NCBI GenBank assembly: GCA_016179845.1
Contig: JACPCK010000045.1
Coordinates: 1 to 48,584, forward strand
DNA from: Chloroflexota bacterium
GTDB taxonomy: Bacteria > Chloroflexota > Dehalococcoidia > Lucifugimonadales > JACPCK01
Length of the DNA stretch: 48,584 nt
Direction: 5' to 3'
Shown: piece by piece, positions 14,892-23,763 of the stretch
Position numbering within the stretch: position 1 is the first letter of the stretch
How the letters are laid out: the number at the start of each line of letters is the position of its first letter
Position numbers and translations under genes: made by a program
Notes under the pieces: generated by a model
Databases searched by the model: none
What the model saw: only the letters and a program-made list of their open reading frames with translations
What the model was told of the DNA's origin: nothing

Positions 14892-17234
14892 ATGGTTAGA
14901 AGGAGCAACAGCAGGCCTAACACAAAAGGACCCCTTCACGGCGTCAACGTCATAGACATGGGCACCGCGGGCGTGGGGCCCTACGCCGCCGCGCTGCTCG
15001 GCCACCTGGGAGCCAACGTCATCCGCGTGGAAGCCCCCTTTCCCGACATGCTCTTCTACCAGCTACCCACTCAAAGAGGAGTATCGACTGCCTACACCTT
15101 CAGCAACCTCAGCAAGAGGAACATCGTCCTGGACCTCAGGGACAAGGCCAACTGGCCCCTCTTCCAGCGCCTCCTGAAGGAGGCCGATGTGGTCATGGAG
15201 AACCAGCGGCCCGATAGGCTGGCCCTCCTGGGCGCCACCTACGAGGCCATGCTGGAGCAGAACCCTCGCATCATCTACGTGTCCTGTCCCGGTTGGGGCA
15301 TGGAGGGCGTCATGCGGGACTGGTTCTGCGCCGCCGGCCAGGCTGAGGCCTTCTGCGGTTTCGGCAGCCTCAACGGCCCCCTCGGCAACCGTCAGGAAAT
15401 GACCCGCTACCCCTACATGGACCCCAACGCCTCCGCCTACATCACCTCCACCGTCCTCCTCGCCCTCTACGCCAGGGAGCGCACCGGCCAGCCCCAGCGG
15501 GTGACCCTGAGCCAGATCGCCGCCGGGATGGCCGTCCAGATAAGCCGCATCGGTGAGTATTTCGTCACGGGCAGGGCCCCACTGCCCCTTGGCAGCGCCT
15601 CCGCCTCCACTGCCCCCCACCAGGCCTTCTTCTGCCAGGACAAGATGTACATAGCCGTGGGCGTAGAGAGCCAGGCCCAGTGGCTCCGGCTCTGCCGCGC
15701 CATCGGCCAAGAGGGCCTCGCCGAGGACCCCCGCTTCGCCACTAACCCTCGCCGCGTGGACAACAGGGAGGCCCTTCAAACCGTCCTGGAGAAGGTCTTC
15801 CTCAGCAAACCTGGCCACTGGTGGTGTGTTCTGCTCTCCCGCCACCAGGTGCCCGTATCCCAGTTCTCAGACCACCTGGAGAATCCAGACCACCCTCAGA
15901 CCCTGGCCAACGACTTCTTTGCCGAGATGGACATACCCAAACAGGGCCACGTCATCTTCGGCGCCCTCCCCTGGAAGTTCAGCCATACCCCTCCCTCCGT
16001 GAAGCCTCCCGCTCTGCCAGACGACCATCACCAGGAAATCTCCACCAGCGGTTTCGGCGCACCCTCAAGGGCGAGCCGCCTCAAACCAGAAGAGCACCTC
16101 CAGCCCGGCGAGCCCCCCCTCAGGGGCATAAAGGTGCTGGAGTTGACCCAGGGCTTGTGCGGACCCTACGTCTCCCTCCTCCTGGCCGACTCAGGGGCCT
16201 CCGTGACCAAGGTCGAGCCCCCCGAAGACGACTTCGCCAGGAGCTTTGCCCCCCAGCACCAGAGCGGGGTCGGCGCCGCCTTCCTGGTCCTCAACAGGAA
16301 CAAGAAGCTTGTGCGCCTGAACCTGGCCTCTCCGGAGGGACGCGCTGCCCTGAACGAGCTCGTATGTGACGCCGATGTCCTGCTGCTAGACTGGACCCCC
16401 ACCGTGGAGCAAGAGTTGGGCCTGGACCCTCATACCCTGGAGAAGCTCAACCCTTCGCTGGTCTGCTGTGCCATCTCCCCCTTTGGCGAGCAGGGGCCTC
16501 TGAGCGCCCTCCCAGGTTCCGAGCTAGTAGTCCAGGCCGCTGCCGGTGCCCCTAACTTCACCGGAAGGATTGGTGAGCATCCGGTTAGGTTCGGGGCCGA
16601 CGTGGCCAACCTGAGCACCGCCGTCTTCACCTACCAGGCCATCCTGGCTGCCCTGTTCCACCGCCTCTCCTCTGGGCAGGGCCAGCGCATCTCCACCAGC
16701 CAGCTAGGCAGCCTCAACATCCTTCTCAGCTACAGTCACACCAACCTCTTCGACCCCGACGACTGGGTGGGCGGTTACTGCGATGCCACCATCACACCCC
16801 CTAACTGGGGCTATCGCACCAAGGACGGCCACGTCATCATCAACCTGGGACGAGAGGCCACCGAGCAGCAGCTCCACGCCTTCTGCGGCGACATGGGCAT
16901 GCAGGAGGTCCTGGACACAGACCCACGATTCCAGAACCTGGCCAAAGCCCCAGGAGGCCTCAGGCGCGCCATGCGCTTCGACACCAGAGATGTCTGGGAA
17001 AGGCACACCCAGAGCAAGACCACCCAAGAGATCGTGGACATCGCTGTCAAGAACGGGTTCACTGCCCCCGCCTACAACAACCTCGAGCAGCTCTTCAAAC
17101 ATCCCCAGGCCCAGCTCCAGAACATGGTGAAAACCCTGGATACGCCCTCATGGGGTACGCTGAGGTTCCTCTATCCCCCGTGGCACGGGCCCTGGAAGGA
17201 GCCGGAACCCACTTTGCCCAACTTGCACCAATAG
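14892..17234 (+). CDS. Tandem CaiB/BaiF (class III) acyl-CoA transferase
   Basis: A 780-aa protein. The ATG at 14892 is chosen because GAGGAGG precedes it; a TTG 15 nt upstream lies within that ribosome site. It contains two complete family III CoA-transferase domains, about residues 15-390 and 415-780. Each begins with the usual opening (GVNVIDMGTAGVGPYAAALLGHLGANVIRVE; IKVLELTQGLCGPYVSLLLADSGASVTKVE, in part). Each keeps an Asp at the position of the catalytic nucleophile (YPYMDPNASAY; RFGADVANLSTAV). Such enzymes move CoA between carboxylic acids. The tandem form may behave as an internal dimer. The substrate is unknown. Its neighbour is a broken thiolase/DUF35 locus, suggesting a former acyl-CoA degradation operon. 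Confidence 0.88.
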   Translation: MVRRSNSRPNTKGPLHGVNVIDMGTAGVGPYAAALLGHLGANVIRVEAPFPDMLFYQLPTQRGVSTAYTFSNLSKRNIVLDLRDKANWPLFQRLLKEADVVMENQRPDRLALLGATYEAMLEQNPRIIYVSCPGWGMEGVMRDWFCAAGQAEAFCGFGSLNGPLGNRQEMTRYPYMDPNASAYITSTVLLALYARERTGQPQRVTLSQIAAGMAVQISRIGEYFVTGRAPLPLGSASASTAPHQAFFCQDKMYIAVGVESQAQWLRLCRAIGQEGLAEDPRFATNPRRVDNREALQTVLEKVFLSKPGHWWCVLLSRHQVPVSQFSDHLENPDHPQTLANDFFAEMDIPKQGHVIFGALPWKFSHTPPSVKPPALPDDHHQEISTSGFGAPSRASRLKPEEHLQPGEPPLRGIKVLELTQGLCGPYVSLLLADSGASVTKVEPPEDDFARSFAPQHQSGVGAAFLVLNRNKKLVRLNLASPEGRAALNELVCDADVLLLDWTPTVEQELGLDPHTLEKLNPSLVCCAISPFGEQGPLSALPGSELVVQAAAGAPNFTGRIGEHPVRFGADVANLSTAVFTYQAILAALFHRLSSGQGQRISTSQLGSLNILLSYSHTNLFDPDDWVGGYCDATITPPNWGYRTKDGHVIINLGREATEQQLHAFCGDMGMQEVLDTDPRFQNLAKAPGGLRRAMRFDTRDVWERHTQSKTTQEIVDIAVKNGFTAPAYNNLEQLFKHPQAQLQNMVKTLDTPSWGTLRFLYPPWHGPWKEPEPTLPNLHQ

Positions 17235-17251
17235 CCCGGGCCCATCGCAAG

Positions 17252-18673
17252 CTAGGCTGGGGGTGCTGCTCCTGACCCTGCTACCGCTGCGGGGACCACA
17301 GGGCCTCCCGCGGCGCCTGCTGACGGGGCCACATCGCTGAGCCTGAGGTGTCGCACCCTGGGCGAAGCCAAAGCCACCAGCACCGCGATGACACCAGTTA
17401 GCCCTCCCATGGCCACCACTATCTCTTTGACTCCATACAGATCTGCCCCCACGCCAGCGAACAGCGCACCGAGGAACATCAGCCCCATCCGCAGCATCAG
17501 GACACTCGTGACCCGCCCCCTCAGCTCATCAGGAATCGAGAGTTGCAGTACCGTCATGTTGGTCGTCATGTACTCCATCTCGCAAAATCCCCCCAGGACC
17601 ATCAGAAAAATCGCCACGTAGAAGGAGTTGGTTAGGCCAAGGCCAACCAGCGTAATAGACATCCCCAAGAGCGTGACGATCTGGAGCAGCCCGCGGCGCT
17701 GGAACCGCACCAGAGAGGCACTAACGAGAGGCCCCAGGGCTCCCCCTATCCCTATTGCCCCCAGCAGGATCCCCAGGGCCTGAGGCCCGCCGTGAAAGAC
17801 GTCCTTGGCAAAGATGGGCATCAGCGTGTTGAAGACGGGAATGACCAGGATAAAGGGAACTAGCCCTAGCAGGGCAAAGGTCCTGGTGGTCGGCTCCTTC
17901 ACCACGTAGCTCAGGCCCTCCAGAAAGTTGTGCAGCACACTCCCTCCCTTGGCAACACCGCCTCGCCGAGGGAAGACCATCATGAGGATGGTGACCAGCA
18001 CTCCCACATAGGCCGCGCTCTGGAAGAAGAAGTTGCCCTCGGGCCCAAACCAGGCGATCATGAACCCTGCCAGGGCCGGTGCCCAGGGCCGGGTGCTGTT
18101 CATGGCTACCGTCATGAGGGCTATGGCATTGGGAATAAGACGCCGCGGCACCAGGTCAAAGACGATCGTCTGCCGCAGGGGCTGGTCAAAGGCCTGGGCC
18201 ACGCCAAAAAGAAACATAAAGGCAAACAGGTGCCACATCGCCATTCGGTCAAGGGCCAGCAGAAGACCCACCACTAGGCTCGCAGTGAACAGCAGCACCT
18301 TGGTGGCCATAAGCAGGATCCTACGGTCCATCCTGTCTACCACCACACCCGCAATAGGGCCTATCCCCAGCATGGCGAAAGAGCGCATCCCGTTGATGAG
18401 CCCCAGGAGAGTGGCGGACCCCGTCAGGTCATACAGTACCCAGCCAATCGTGACGCTGTTCTGCCACTGGCCCACGCTGGAGCCTACACTGCCCATCCAG
18501 AACAGACGAAAATCACGAACCCCCAGGCATGTGAAGGTCCCTATCTTAGAGGCTCTGCCGCGCAGCGTAGTTTCCCGCGTCTCTGCCGGCGGCGCTGCAC
18601 CCACTGCAGGGCTATCGCTCCTCTCGGAGCTTCCCGCACCTGGGCCGCTAGTTCCTGTCGTCTCTTCGTTCAA
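17252..18673 (-). CDS. Major facilitator superfamily transporter (EntS/MFS_3-like)
   Basis: A 473-aa membrane protein with about 12 hydrophobic helices between residues 50 and 440. Features include FRLFWMGSVGSSVGQWQNSVTIGW near helix 1, DRMDRRILLMATKVLLF in the loop between helices 2 and 3 (the MFS motif A region), and RGRVTSVLMLRMGLMFLGAL late in the protein. This pattern fits the MFS_3/EntS-like exporter group. The N-terminal 45 residues and C-terminal 40 residues are Ala/Pro/Gly/Ser-rich and probably disordered. The start is TTG 18673 (preceded closely by GGAAGG) and is uncertain. Its stop faces the CoA-transferase stop, 17 bp away. The substrate is unknown. Confidence 0.85.
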   Translation of the reverse strand: MNEETTGTSGPGAGSSERSDSPAVGAAPPAETRETTLRGRASKIGTFTCLGVRDFRLFWMGSVGSSVGQWQNSVTIGWVLYDLTGSATLLGLINGMRSFAMLGIGPIAGVVVDRMDRRILLMATKVLLFTASLVVGLLLALDRMAMWHLFAFMFLFGVAQAFDQPLRQTIVFDLVPRRLIPNAIALMTVAMNSTRPWAPALAGFMIAWFGPEGNFFFQSAAYVGVLVTILMMVFPRRGGVAKGGSVLHNFLEGLSYVVKEPTTRTFALLGLVPFILVIPVFNTLMPIFAKDVFHGGPQALGILLGAIGIGGALGPLVSASLVRFQRRGLLQIVTLLGMSITLVGLGLTNSFYVAIFLMVLGGFCEMEYMTTNMTVLQLSIPDELRGRVTSVLMLRMGLMFLGALFAGVGADLYGVKEIVVAMGGLTGVIAVLVALASPRVRHLRLSDVAPSAGAAGGPVVPAAVAGSGAAPPA

Positions 18674-19132
18674 CCTTCCACACGCCTCCGAGTAGCACTT
18701 CCTCTCTCAACAGCAATCCCCCTTCTCACCTGGCCAAGATACCTAATGCCCGGCCTCCACGGCAGTGCCGCGATTATCTTCCTCGCGCTGACCTAGCGTC
18801 AACGCCTGGCCTGGGCCGACCCTCCCCTCTGGCTAAGTCCCCAACACCCCCGTAGGGGATTCAGGCTCAGGAGCGAACTCAACAGTCGCCCCTGCTGTGG
18901 CCTTCACAAAGCACACTAGCCAGTGTAGTGAATCAGAAAACCGCTACATATGTCATTCCGAGCGGCAGCGAGGAATCTGGTGGTGAGGTTGCCTCCCCGC
19001 CAGATGCTTCACTTCGTTCAGCATGACAATGCAAGTCTCACATTATGCAGCGAATCTCTGACTCAGGGCACTAGTACCTGTTGATGCTAGCTACCGCAGG
19101 CTATACGGACACGCCCCGGTGCGTGTAGACCC
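18674..19132. other. 459-bp intergenic region containing one dispersed repeat
   Basis: No open frame with coding character is visible. The only clear structure is the palindromic repeat at 18951-19028. A short inverted repeat, ACACT-AGCC-AGTGT, lies near 18913. Promoter elements for the TTG-start MFS gene are not obvious. Confidence 0.7.
18951..19028. repeat. Palindromic dispersed repeat, TGTCATTCCGAG type
   Basis: It begins TGTCATTCCGAGCGGCAGCG and ends in the near-complement CACTTCGTTCAGCATGACA, with inner arms GAATCTGG and CCAGATGC. This is a different member of the same broad class as the repeat at 2376. It lies between the htrA-like gene and the MFS gene and encodes nothing recognisable. 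Confidence 0.75.
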
Positions 19133-20230
19133 CTAGCGACGCTGCTCGCCAAGGGTCACATCCACCGACAGCTTGCGACCCCCCCGGTAGTACTCCACCT
19201 TCACCTTGGTCCCAGCCTGGTGGGACGCCAAAAAAGCGGTGAAGCGCGCCGTGTTGCTGATGGGCTGGCCGTCCATGGCTACTACAATGTCCCCGACCCC
19301 CAGGCCAGCGGCTTCGGCAGGTCCACCCCGGACCAACCCCAGGATAATGACCCCTGCACTGACAGATAGGCCGTAGCTGGTCGCTAGGGCTGGCGTCACA
19401 CTCGCCGTACGGACGCCCATGTACCCCCGGCTCACAAACCCCTTTTCGATAAGCTGGGCCGCTATGGGCTTCACCTGGCTGATGGCAAGGGCAAAGCCGA
19501 TACCCTGGCCGCCCTCCAGAATGGCCGTGTTTATGCCCACCACCTCGCCCTGCAGGTTCACCAGCGGACCGCCGCTGTTCCCCGGATTGATGGCGGCGTC
19601 CGTCTGAATAAGGTTATCGATGGTGATGCCAGCGCTCTCCTCAATAGAGCGGCCCATTGCACTCACCACCCCCTTCGTGACGCTAGCCCCGCCAGGCAGA
19701 TCGAGGGCAAAGCCCATCGCCACTACATCATCGCCCACCTGGAGCCGGTCCGAGTCGCCCAGCGTAGCAGGCAGTAGCCCCGTGGCTTCGATCTTCAGGA
19801 CTGCCAGGTCTGTGAAAACATCCCCTCCCAGCAGCTTCGCAGCATAGGTCTGACCATCGTAGACAGTGACGACAATCTGCCTGGCCCCCTCGACCACGTG
19901 GTTGTTCGTGAGGATGTGCCCCTGTCCGTCTATAATCACCCCTGTCCCAGAGCCCGTTACCGGCACCGGCTGGTTGAAGAACCCAAGCTGAAAGGCCTCC
20001 GTCTGCACGTGGACCACCGAGGGCCGTAGGATATTCACAACCGCGGGCACAGTGAGCGTCTGCCCTGCAGGCACAACCCCTGCGGGTGTGGTGGTGGGAG
20101 CGGGTGCAACCGCGGTCGCAGTGGCGGACGGAGTAGGGGAAGGTCTGGCCTCCGTAGCCCTGCATGCGCTAACCGCCAGCAACAGCCCAAGAGCTAGAGC
20201 CATGGAGGCCCAGGCAGTACGTATCTTCAT
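19133..20230 (-). CDS. HtrA/DegP-type trypsin-like serine protease with PDZ domain, lipoprotein
   Basis: A 365-aa protein starting at ATG 20230; a GTG 12 nt upstream is part of the ribosome site GGAGG. The N-terminus is a lipoprotein signal, with hydrophobic core [10 protein letters not shown] and lipobox VSAC, so it should be membrane-anchored and face outside. A Thr/Pro/Ala-rich linker follows. The protease domain has the full triad: His in [11 protein letters not shown], Asp in [10 protein letters not shown] and Ser in [14 protein letters not shown]-terminal PDZ domain contains [21 protein letters not shown]. It probably degrades or refolds misfolded exported proteins. It is a lone gene with its own promoter. 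Confidence 0.94.
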   Translation of the reverse strand: MKIRTAWASMALALGLLLAVSACRATEARPSPTPSATATAVAPAPTTTPAGVVPAGQTLTVPAVVNILRPSVVHVQTEAFQLGFFNQPVPVTGSGTGVIIDGQGHILTNNHVVEGARQIVVTVYDGQTYAAKLLGGDVFTDLAVLKIEATGLLPATLGDSDRLQVGDDVVAMGFALDLPGGASVTKGVVSAMGRSIEESAGITIDNLIQTDAAINPGNSGGPLVNLQGEVVGINTAILEGGQGIGFALAISQVKPIAAQLIEKGFVSRGYMGVRTASVTPALATSYGLSVSAGVIILGLVRGGPAEAAGLGVGDIVVAMDGQPISNTARFTAFLASHQAGTKVKVEYYRGGRKLSVDVTLGEQRR

Positions 20231-20264
20231 CTTTCCTCCCACTCTCCAGAGATAGCTTCCCTCA

Positions 20265-20270
20265 ATTATA
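20265..20270 (-). promoter_or_regulatory. -10 box of the htrA-like gene
   Basis: TATAAT on the minus strand, in the context TTGTATAATTG, with a TG just upstream. A clear -35 is not visible. Transcription would start near 20258, giving a leader of about 28 nt before the ATG at 20230. Confidence 0.5.
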
Positions 20271-20423
20271 CAAGGCAGCCCGCACTCTCTTGGCGGGCCA
20301 CCATCCCCTTCGCATCTTTACAAGACGGAGTCCAAGTAGCGAGGCAAATGGTTAACGGTAACGCACGGTCCAGTCAGCACAAGGCAGCGCAAGCCCAGCC
20401 CAGAGGCCACCGGTCAGCCTACC

Positions 20424-21143
20424 TCAGCTCCTGAGACTGCTCAGCGCCTGTCCCAGCGTCAGCACGCCCGTGTACAGGGCCATCCCCACAACAGCCCCTT
20501 CAGCTCCCACCTCGGCCAGAGCCCTCAGGTGGTCTACTGTGGAGATACCGCCGGAGGCCAGCACCGCCAGCCCGGTCTTTGTGACCAGCTCTGCTGTAGT
20601 CCGAAGGTCCGGCCCGCTGAGGGTGCCGTCCCGCCCAATATCTGTGTAAAGGATACGTTGTACCCCCAACTCCTTCATCTTCAGGGCCAGCTCCACCGGG
20701 CTTACGGAGGCGCGCTCCTTCCAGCCCCGTACTGCTACCAGGCCATCCCTGGCATCCAGCGCCACCACAAGCCGGGCTGCCCCATAAACCTCAAGCATTC
20801 TGGACACAACCTGCGGCTTCTCTACCGCTACGGAGCCTACAACAATGCGCTGCACACCCAGCCCTAGCACCTGGGCGGCCGTCTTGGCGTCCCGAATACC
20901 ACCCCCTACTTGAATAGGGATGGTTACAGTCGAGGCGATGCGGGCTACTGTGTCCAGGTTCCCCGGTCGGCCCAGCCGCGCGGCATCCAGGTCAACCACG
21001 TGGAGCCTCGGCGCCCCCTGCTCTTGCCACTGCTGAGCCACTCTCACAGGGTCCTCCGAGAAGACCCGCTCACGAGTGTAGTCACCCTGATAGAGCCGGA
21101 CACATCGGCCATCACGCAGGTCGATTGCTGGGATAACCTCCAT
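20424..21143 (-). CDS. hisA: HisA: phosphoribosylformimino-5-aminoimidazole carboxamide ribotide isomerase
   Basis: A 239-aa (beta/alpha)8 enzyme of histidine biosynthesis, the normal family length. Strand 1 carries VIPAIDLRDGRCVRLYQGD with the catalytic Asp. The phosphate-binding GGGIRD and the second-half Asp in ILYTDIGRDGTLSGPD are present, and LASGGIS forms the other phosphate site. This composition fits HisA rather than HisF. It follows hisH by 5 bp, so the two are co-translated from one transcript. No other his genes are in the window. Confidence 0.96.
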   Translation of the reverse strand: MEVIPAIDLRDGRCVRLYQGDYTRERVFSEDPVRVAQQWQEQGAPRLHVVDLDAARLGRPGNLDTVARIASTVTIPIQVGGGIRDAKTAAQVLGLGVQRIVVGSVAVEKPQVVSRMLEVYGAARLVVALDARDGLVAVRGWKERASVSPVELALKMKELGVQRILYTDIGRDGTLSGPDLRTTAELVTKTGLAVLASGGISTVDHLRALAEVGAEGAVVGMALYTGVLTLGQALSSLRS

Positions 21144-21148
21144 AACCC

Positions 21149-21775
21149 CTACGCCCCCTCACCTGACGCAAGGCGAAGAAAATTCTCGTACATCTTCAAG
21201 CCCGTGGCGCCGCTTTTCTCCGGGTGGAACTGAGTGGCCACCACATGCCCACGGGCCAGAACACTGCAAAACCGCACGCCATACTCAGTTGTGCCAGCAA
21301 CCACCCCGGGCTCATCTGGGTCCGCATAGTAGCTATGGACAAAGTAGAAGTGGGACCCATCAGGTATGCCCCGAAAAACCGGATGCTCTCTGCTGAAGTG
21401 GACCTGGTTCCACCCCATGTGAGGCACCTTCAGCCCCCCAGGCAGCCGGCGCACCCGCCCGGGCAAGACCCCCAGCCCCGCCACATCGCCCTCCTCTGAC
21501 CAGTCCAGCAGGAGTTGCAGCCCCAGGCACACCCCAAAAAAGGGCCGCTCCTTCGCAATGAACTCACGGATGGCCACATCCAGCCCACCTGCTCTGAGGC
21601 TGGCCATGGCCGAGTGGCAGGCACCCTGGCCCGGGAAGACTAAAGCGTCCGCCGACACTATGTCGCCAGGGCTGTTCACCACCCTGGGCTCCTGGCCCAG
21701 GTACTCCAGGGCCTTCACAACGCTCCGAAGGTTCCCTGCTCCATAGTCGACAATCACGATGCGAACGGGTCTCAC
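21149..21775 (-). CDS. hisH: Imidazole glycerol phosphate synthase, glutamine amidotransferase subunit
   Basis: A 208-aa class I glutaminase that releases ammonia for its partner HisF. The N-terminus IVIVDYGAGNLRSVVKALEYLG is typical. The catalytic Cys is in FFGVCLGLQLLLDWSEE, and the His-Glu pair in VATQFHPEKSG. The oxyanion region is FPGQGACHSAM. The start is GTG 21775, with AGGAG at 7-nt spacing. hisF is not in this window and must lie elsewhere. It sits between the cobalamin adenosyltransferase gene and hisA. Confidence 0.96.
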   Translation of the reverse strand: MRPVRIVIVDYGAGNLRSVVKALEYLGQEPRVVNSPGDIVSADALVFPGQGACHSAMASLRAGGLDVAIREFIAKERPFFGVCLGLQLLLDWSEEGDVAGLGVLPGRVRRLPGGLKVPHMGWNQVHFSREHPVFRGIPDGSHFYFVHSYYADPDEPGVVAGTTEYGVRFCSVLARGHVVATQFHPEKSGATGLKMYENFLRLASGEGA

Positions 21776-21802
21776 ACCAGCGCTCCTGTGCAGCAGGGCC
21801 TT

Positions 21803-22363
21803 CTACCCCTTCTCGTCGGAGAGGGCCTCGTAGCCTTGCTCCCTGTCCTCGTAACGGGCCAGCATGAACAATAAGTCTGATAGCCGGTTCAGATAGCGCA
21901 GGATCTCGGGATTGATGAGAAGCCTTCGCTCCTTCAGGCCCACCGCTTCTCGCTCAGCCCGTCGCAGAATGGAGCGGGCCAGGTCAATGGCAGCAGAGGC
22001 CGGAGAAGCGCCCGGAATAACAAAAGAGGCTGGGAGATGCACCTGGCCCTCGATCCCGTCGATGAGCTTTTCCAGGCGCTCCGTCATTTGAGATGTCACA
22101 GGAGCGAAGTGGCGCTTGTAAGTGTCGTATTCCTTAACGTCCGTAGCCAGCTCTCCGCCAACCAGGAAAAGCTCCCGCTGCGCATCCTTCAGAGCTACCT
22201 GCACCTTGGGGTCCACCGAGAGGGCCCTTGCCAGCCCCAGGGCCGACACAGCCTCATCTACGCTGCCGCAGGCTGCACACCGGGGGTCCGTCTTGGACAC
22301 CCTCCCGCCGTAAAGGAGGTCCGTGTCCCCCTGGTCCCCTCGCTTGGTATATATCTTTCGCAC
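21803..22363 (-). CDS. Cob(I)alamin adenosyltransferase, PduO type
   Basis: A 186-aa protein that transfers adenosyl from ATP to cob(I)alamin, making coenzyme B12. The start is GTG 22363: the protein then begins with the family motif RKIYTKRGDQGDTDLLYGGRV, the ATP-binding signature. CGSVDEAVSALGLARA and SFVIPGASPASAAIDLARSILRRAEREAV are the other conserved blocks. It forms a helical-bundle trimer in known members. A TGCTATAAT box ends 9 nt before the GTG, with no Shine-Dalgarno between, so a leaderless mRNA is likely. hisH follows after 27 bp. Confidence 0.94.
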   Translation of the reverse strand: MRKIYTKRGDQGDTDLLYGGRVSKTDPRCAACGSVDEAVSALGLARALSVDPKVQVALKDAQRELFLVGGELATDVKEYDTYKRHFAPVTSQMTERLEKLIDGIEGQVHLPASFVIPGASPASAAIDLARSILRRAEREAVGLKERRLLINPEILRYLNRLSDLLFMLARYEDREQGYEALSDEKG

Positions 22364-22372
22364 CGCAAGGAG

Positions 22373-22381
22373 ATTATAGCA
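22373..22381 (-). promoter_or_regulatory. Extended -10 promoter of the adenosyltransferase-hisH-hisA operon
   Basis: TGCTATAAT on the minus strand, with the TATAAT at 22378-22373. Only 9 nt separate it from the GTG at 22363, so the predicted transcription start falls at or next to the start codon. No good -35 is present. The same TGCTATAATCT string precedes dnaG. Confidence 0.6.
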
Positions 22382-22403
22382 CCCACCGTCTCCAGACCCT
22401 TGG

Positions 22404-23570
22404 CTAGGACGGCCCTTGCCCCACCCGAAACACCCTCCCACTCCTTATCTCAAAGCGGAGGCTTCTCTCTAGCAGCAGGTCGTCTAATGTAGTGCCCTCC
22501 ACCGCGGTTATGATGGCCTGCTCCGCCTCAAGGGCCACACCCATCACCTGGCGGCGCCGGGAGGGGTCTAGCTCCGAAAAGACGTCATCCATAAGCACGA
22601 TGGGCCACTCCCCACGAGCCTGGTGAAGGACCCGTGCCTCCGCCAGCCGCACAGCCACGGCTGCCAGGCGGGCTTGGCCCCGGGAGCCGTAGGCAGAAAG
22701 CTCCTTGCCTTCAACCCGCAGCCTCAGGTCGTCCCGATGCGGGCCTACGGTCGTAGCCCCGGCGGCCACATCCTTATCGTGATGGGAGACGAGGCTCTCT
22801 ATGTAGCTCTGCCTTATATCTTCCTCCCCCTCGCCACCCCTCAGAGGGATTGTCGACACGTAGCTGACATCCATCCTCTCGCCCGATGCCAGCCTTTCGT
22901 AGCACTCCCTACCTAATGCACTGAGCCTTGCCGCCACCTCAAGCCGCCTCGCCAGCACATAAGACCCTTCACGACACAGCTCACCATCCCAGTAGTCCAG
23001 CTCTCCCCTTTGCGCCTGCCCATCCCGCATCATCCGCAGAAGGTGGTTGCGCTGCTCCAGCACTGCCTGGAACCGCTGTAGAGAGCGCAGGTAGCGCCGG
23101 TCCAGCAGCGACAGAAGAACATCCAGAAGGCGACGCCTCTCGGCAGGCGGGCCGGTCACCACCTCGATATCCTCCGCCCGGAACAGCACCGCCATTGCCC
23201 TGCCAACAGTCTCCGATGCCGCTCGATATATCCCGTTGACCCTCAGGCGCTTCTTGATATGAAATCCATCGCCTTCGCCAGACGACGCATCCCACAACAG
23301 GTCCATCTGGACCCTTGTGTCTCCCTCGCTCCCCTGGAAGAGGCCCGTGACTTGGGCCAGACCACCGTCGGCAATGGCCTGAAAGCGGACCACCTCCCTG
23401 TCCCCTTCAGCCCTGGGAGACTTGGTCAGACAGAGCATGTAGATCGACTCCAGCAGGTTGCTCTTCCCCTGACCGTTGGCCCCCAGAAAGACGCTCACCC
23501 CAGGCGAGAGAGGAAGCTCCAGAGACTCGTAGTTGCGGAAATCCAAAAGGGACAGGTGCTTAATATACAT
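22404..23570 (-). CDS. recF: DNA replication and repair protein RecF
   Basis: A 388-aa SMC-like ATPase that helps load RecA at single-strand gaps. I chose ATG 23570 because the family N-terminus (MYIKHLSLLDFRNYESLEL) begins there. Walker A is FLGANGQGKSNLLESIYML. The signature region and Walker B appear near the C-terminus as IVLMDDVFSELDPSRRRQVM. SAYGSRGQARLAAVAVRLAEA is the ABC-type signature segment. The length fits the family. It is divergent from ppdK and is not next to dnaA, dnaN or gyrB as in many genomes. A TGCTAGACT box near 23597-23605 may be its promoter. Confidence 0.95.
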   Translation of the reverse strand: MYIKHLSLLDFRNYESLELPLSPGVSVFLGANGQGKSNLLESIYMLCLTKSPRAEGDREVVRFQAIADGGLAQVTGLFQGSEGDTRVQMDLLWDASSGEGDGFHIKKRLRVNGIYRAASETVGRAMAVLFRAEDIEVVTGPPAERRRLLDVLLSLLDRRYLRSLQRFQAVLEQRNHLLRMMRDGQAQRGELDYWDGELCREGSYVLARRLEVAARLSALGRECYERLASGERMDVSYVSTIPLRGGEGEEDIRQSYIESLVSHHDKDVAAGATTVGPHRDDLRLRVEGKELSAYGSRGQARLAAVAVRLAEARVLHQARGEWPIVLMDDVFSELDPSRRRQVMGVALEAEQAIITAVEGTTLDDLLLERSLRFEIRSGRVFRVGQGPS

Positions 23571-23658
23571 ACAATGACCGCCGTCCGCTCGGTTAGAGTC
23601 TAGCACATGGCTGGCGTTCAAGCATTGGGCACCCAGGGACGACCACATCTTGATAAAA

Positions 23659-23688
23659 TAGACACAACGAGCTTACGGACGTTATAAT
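23659..23688 (+). promoter_or_regulatory. Promoter of ppdK
   Basis: TAGACA (23659-23664), an 18-bp spacer and TATAAT (23683-23688). Transcription would start near 23695, giving a leader of about 50-70 nt. It lies in the divergent recF-ppdK gap. Confidence 0.6.
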
Positions 23689-23763
23689 GAGTAGCCCGTT
23701 TCAGACCCCTCGACAACCTGCCTCGACCTCGCATCCGCTGAATCTGTGTCCAGGCGGCAAGCT

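Noticed and set aside
15063-15845. 260-aa minus-strand frame inside the CoA-transferase gene
   Set aside because: It is a GC-driven antisense frame with Gly/Glu/Val-rich composition and no domain. The plus strand has clear enzyme motifs.
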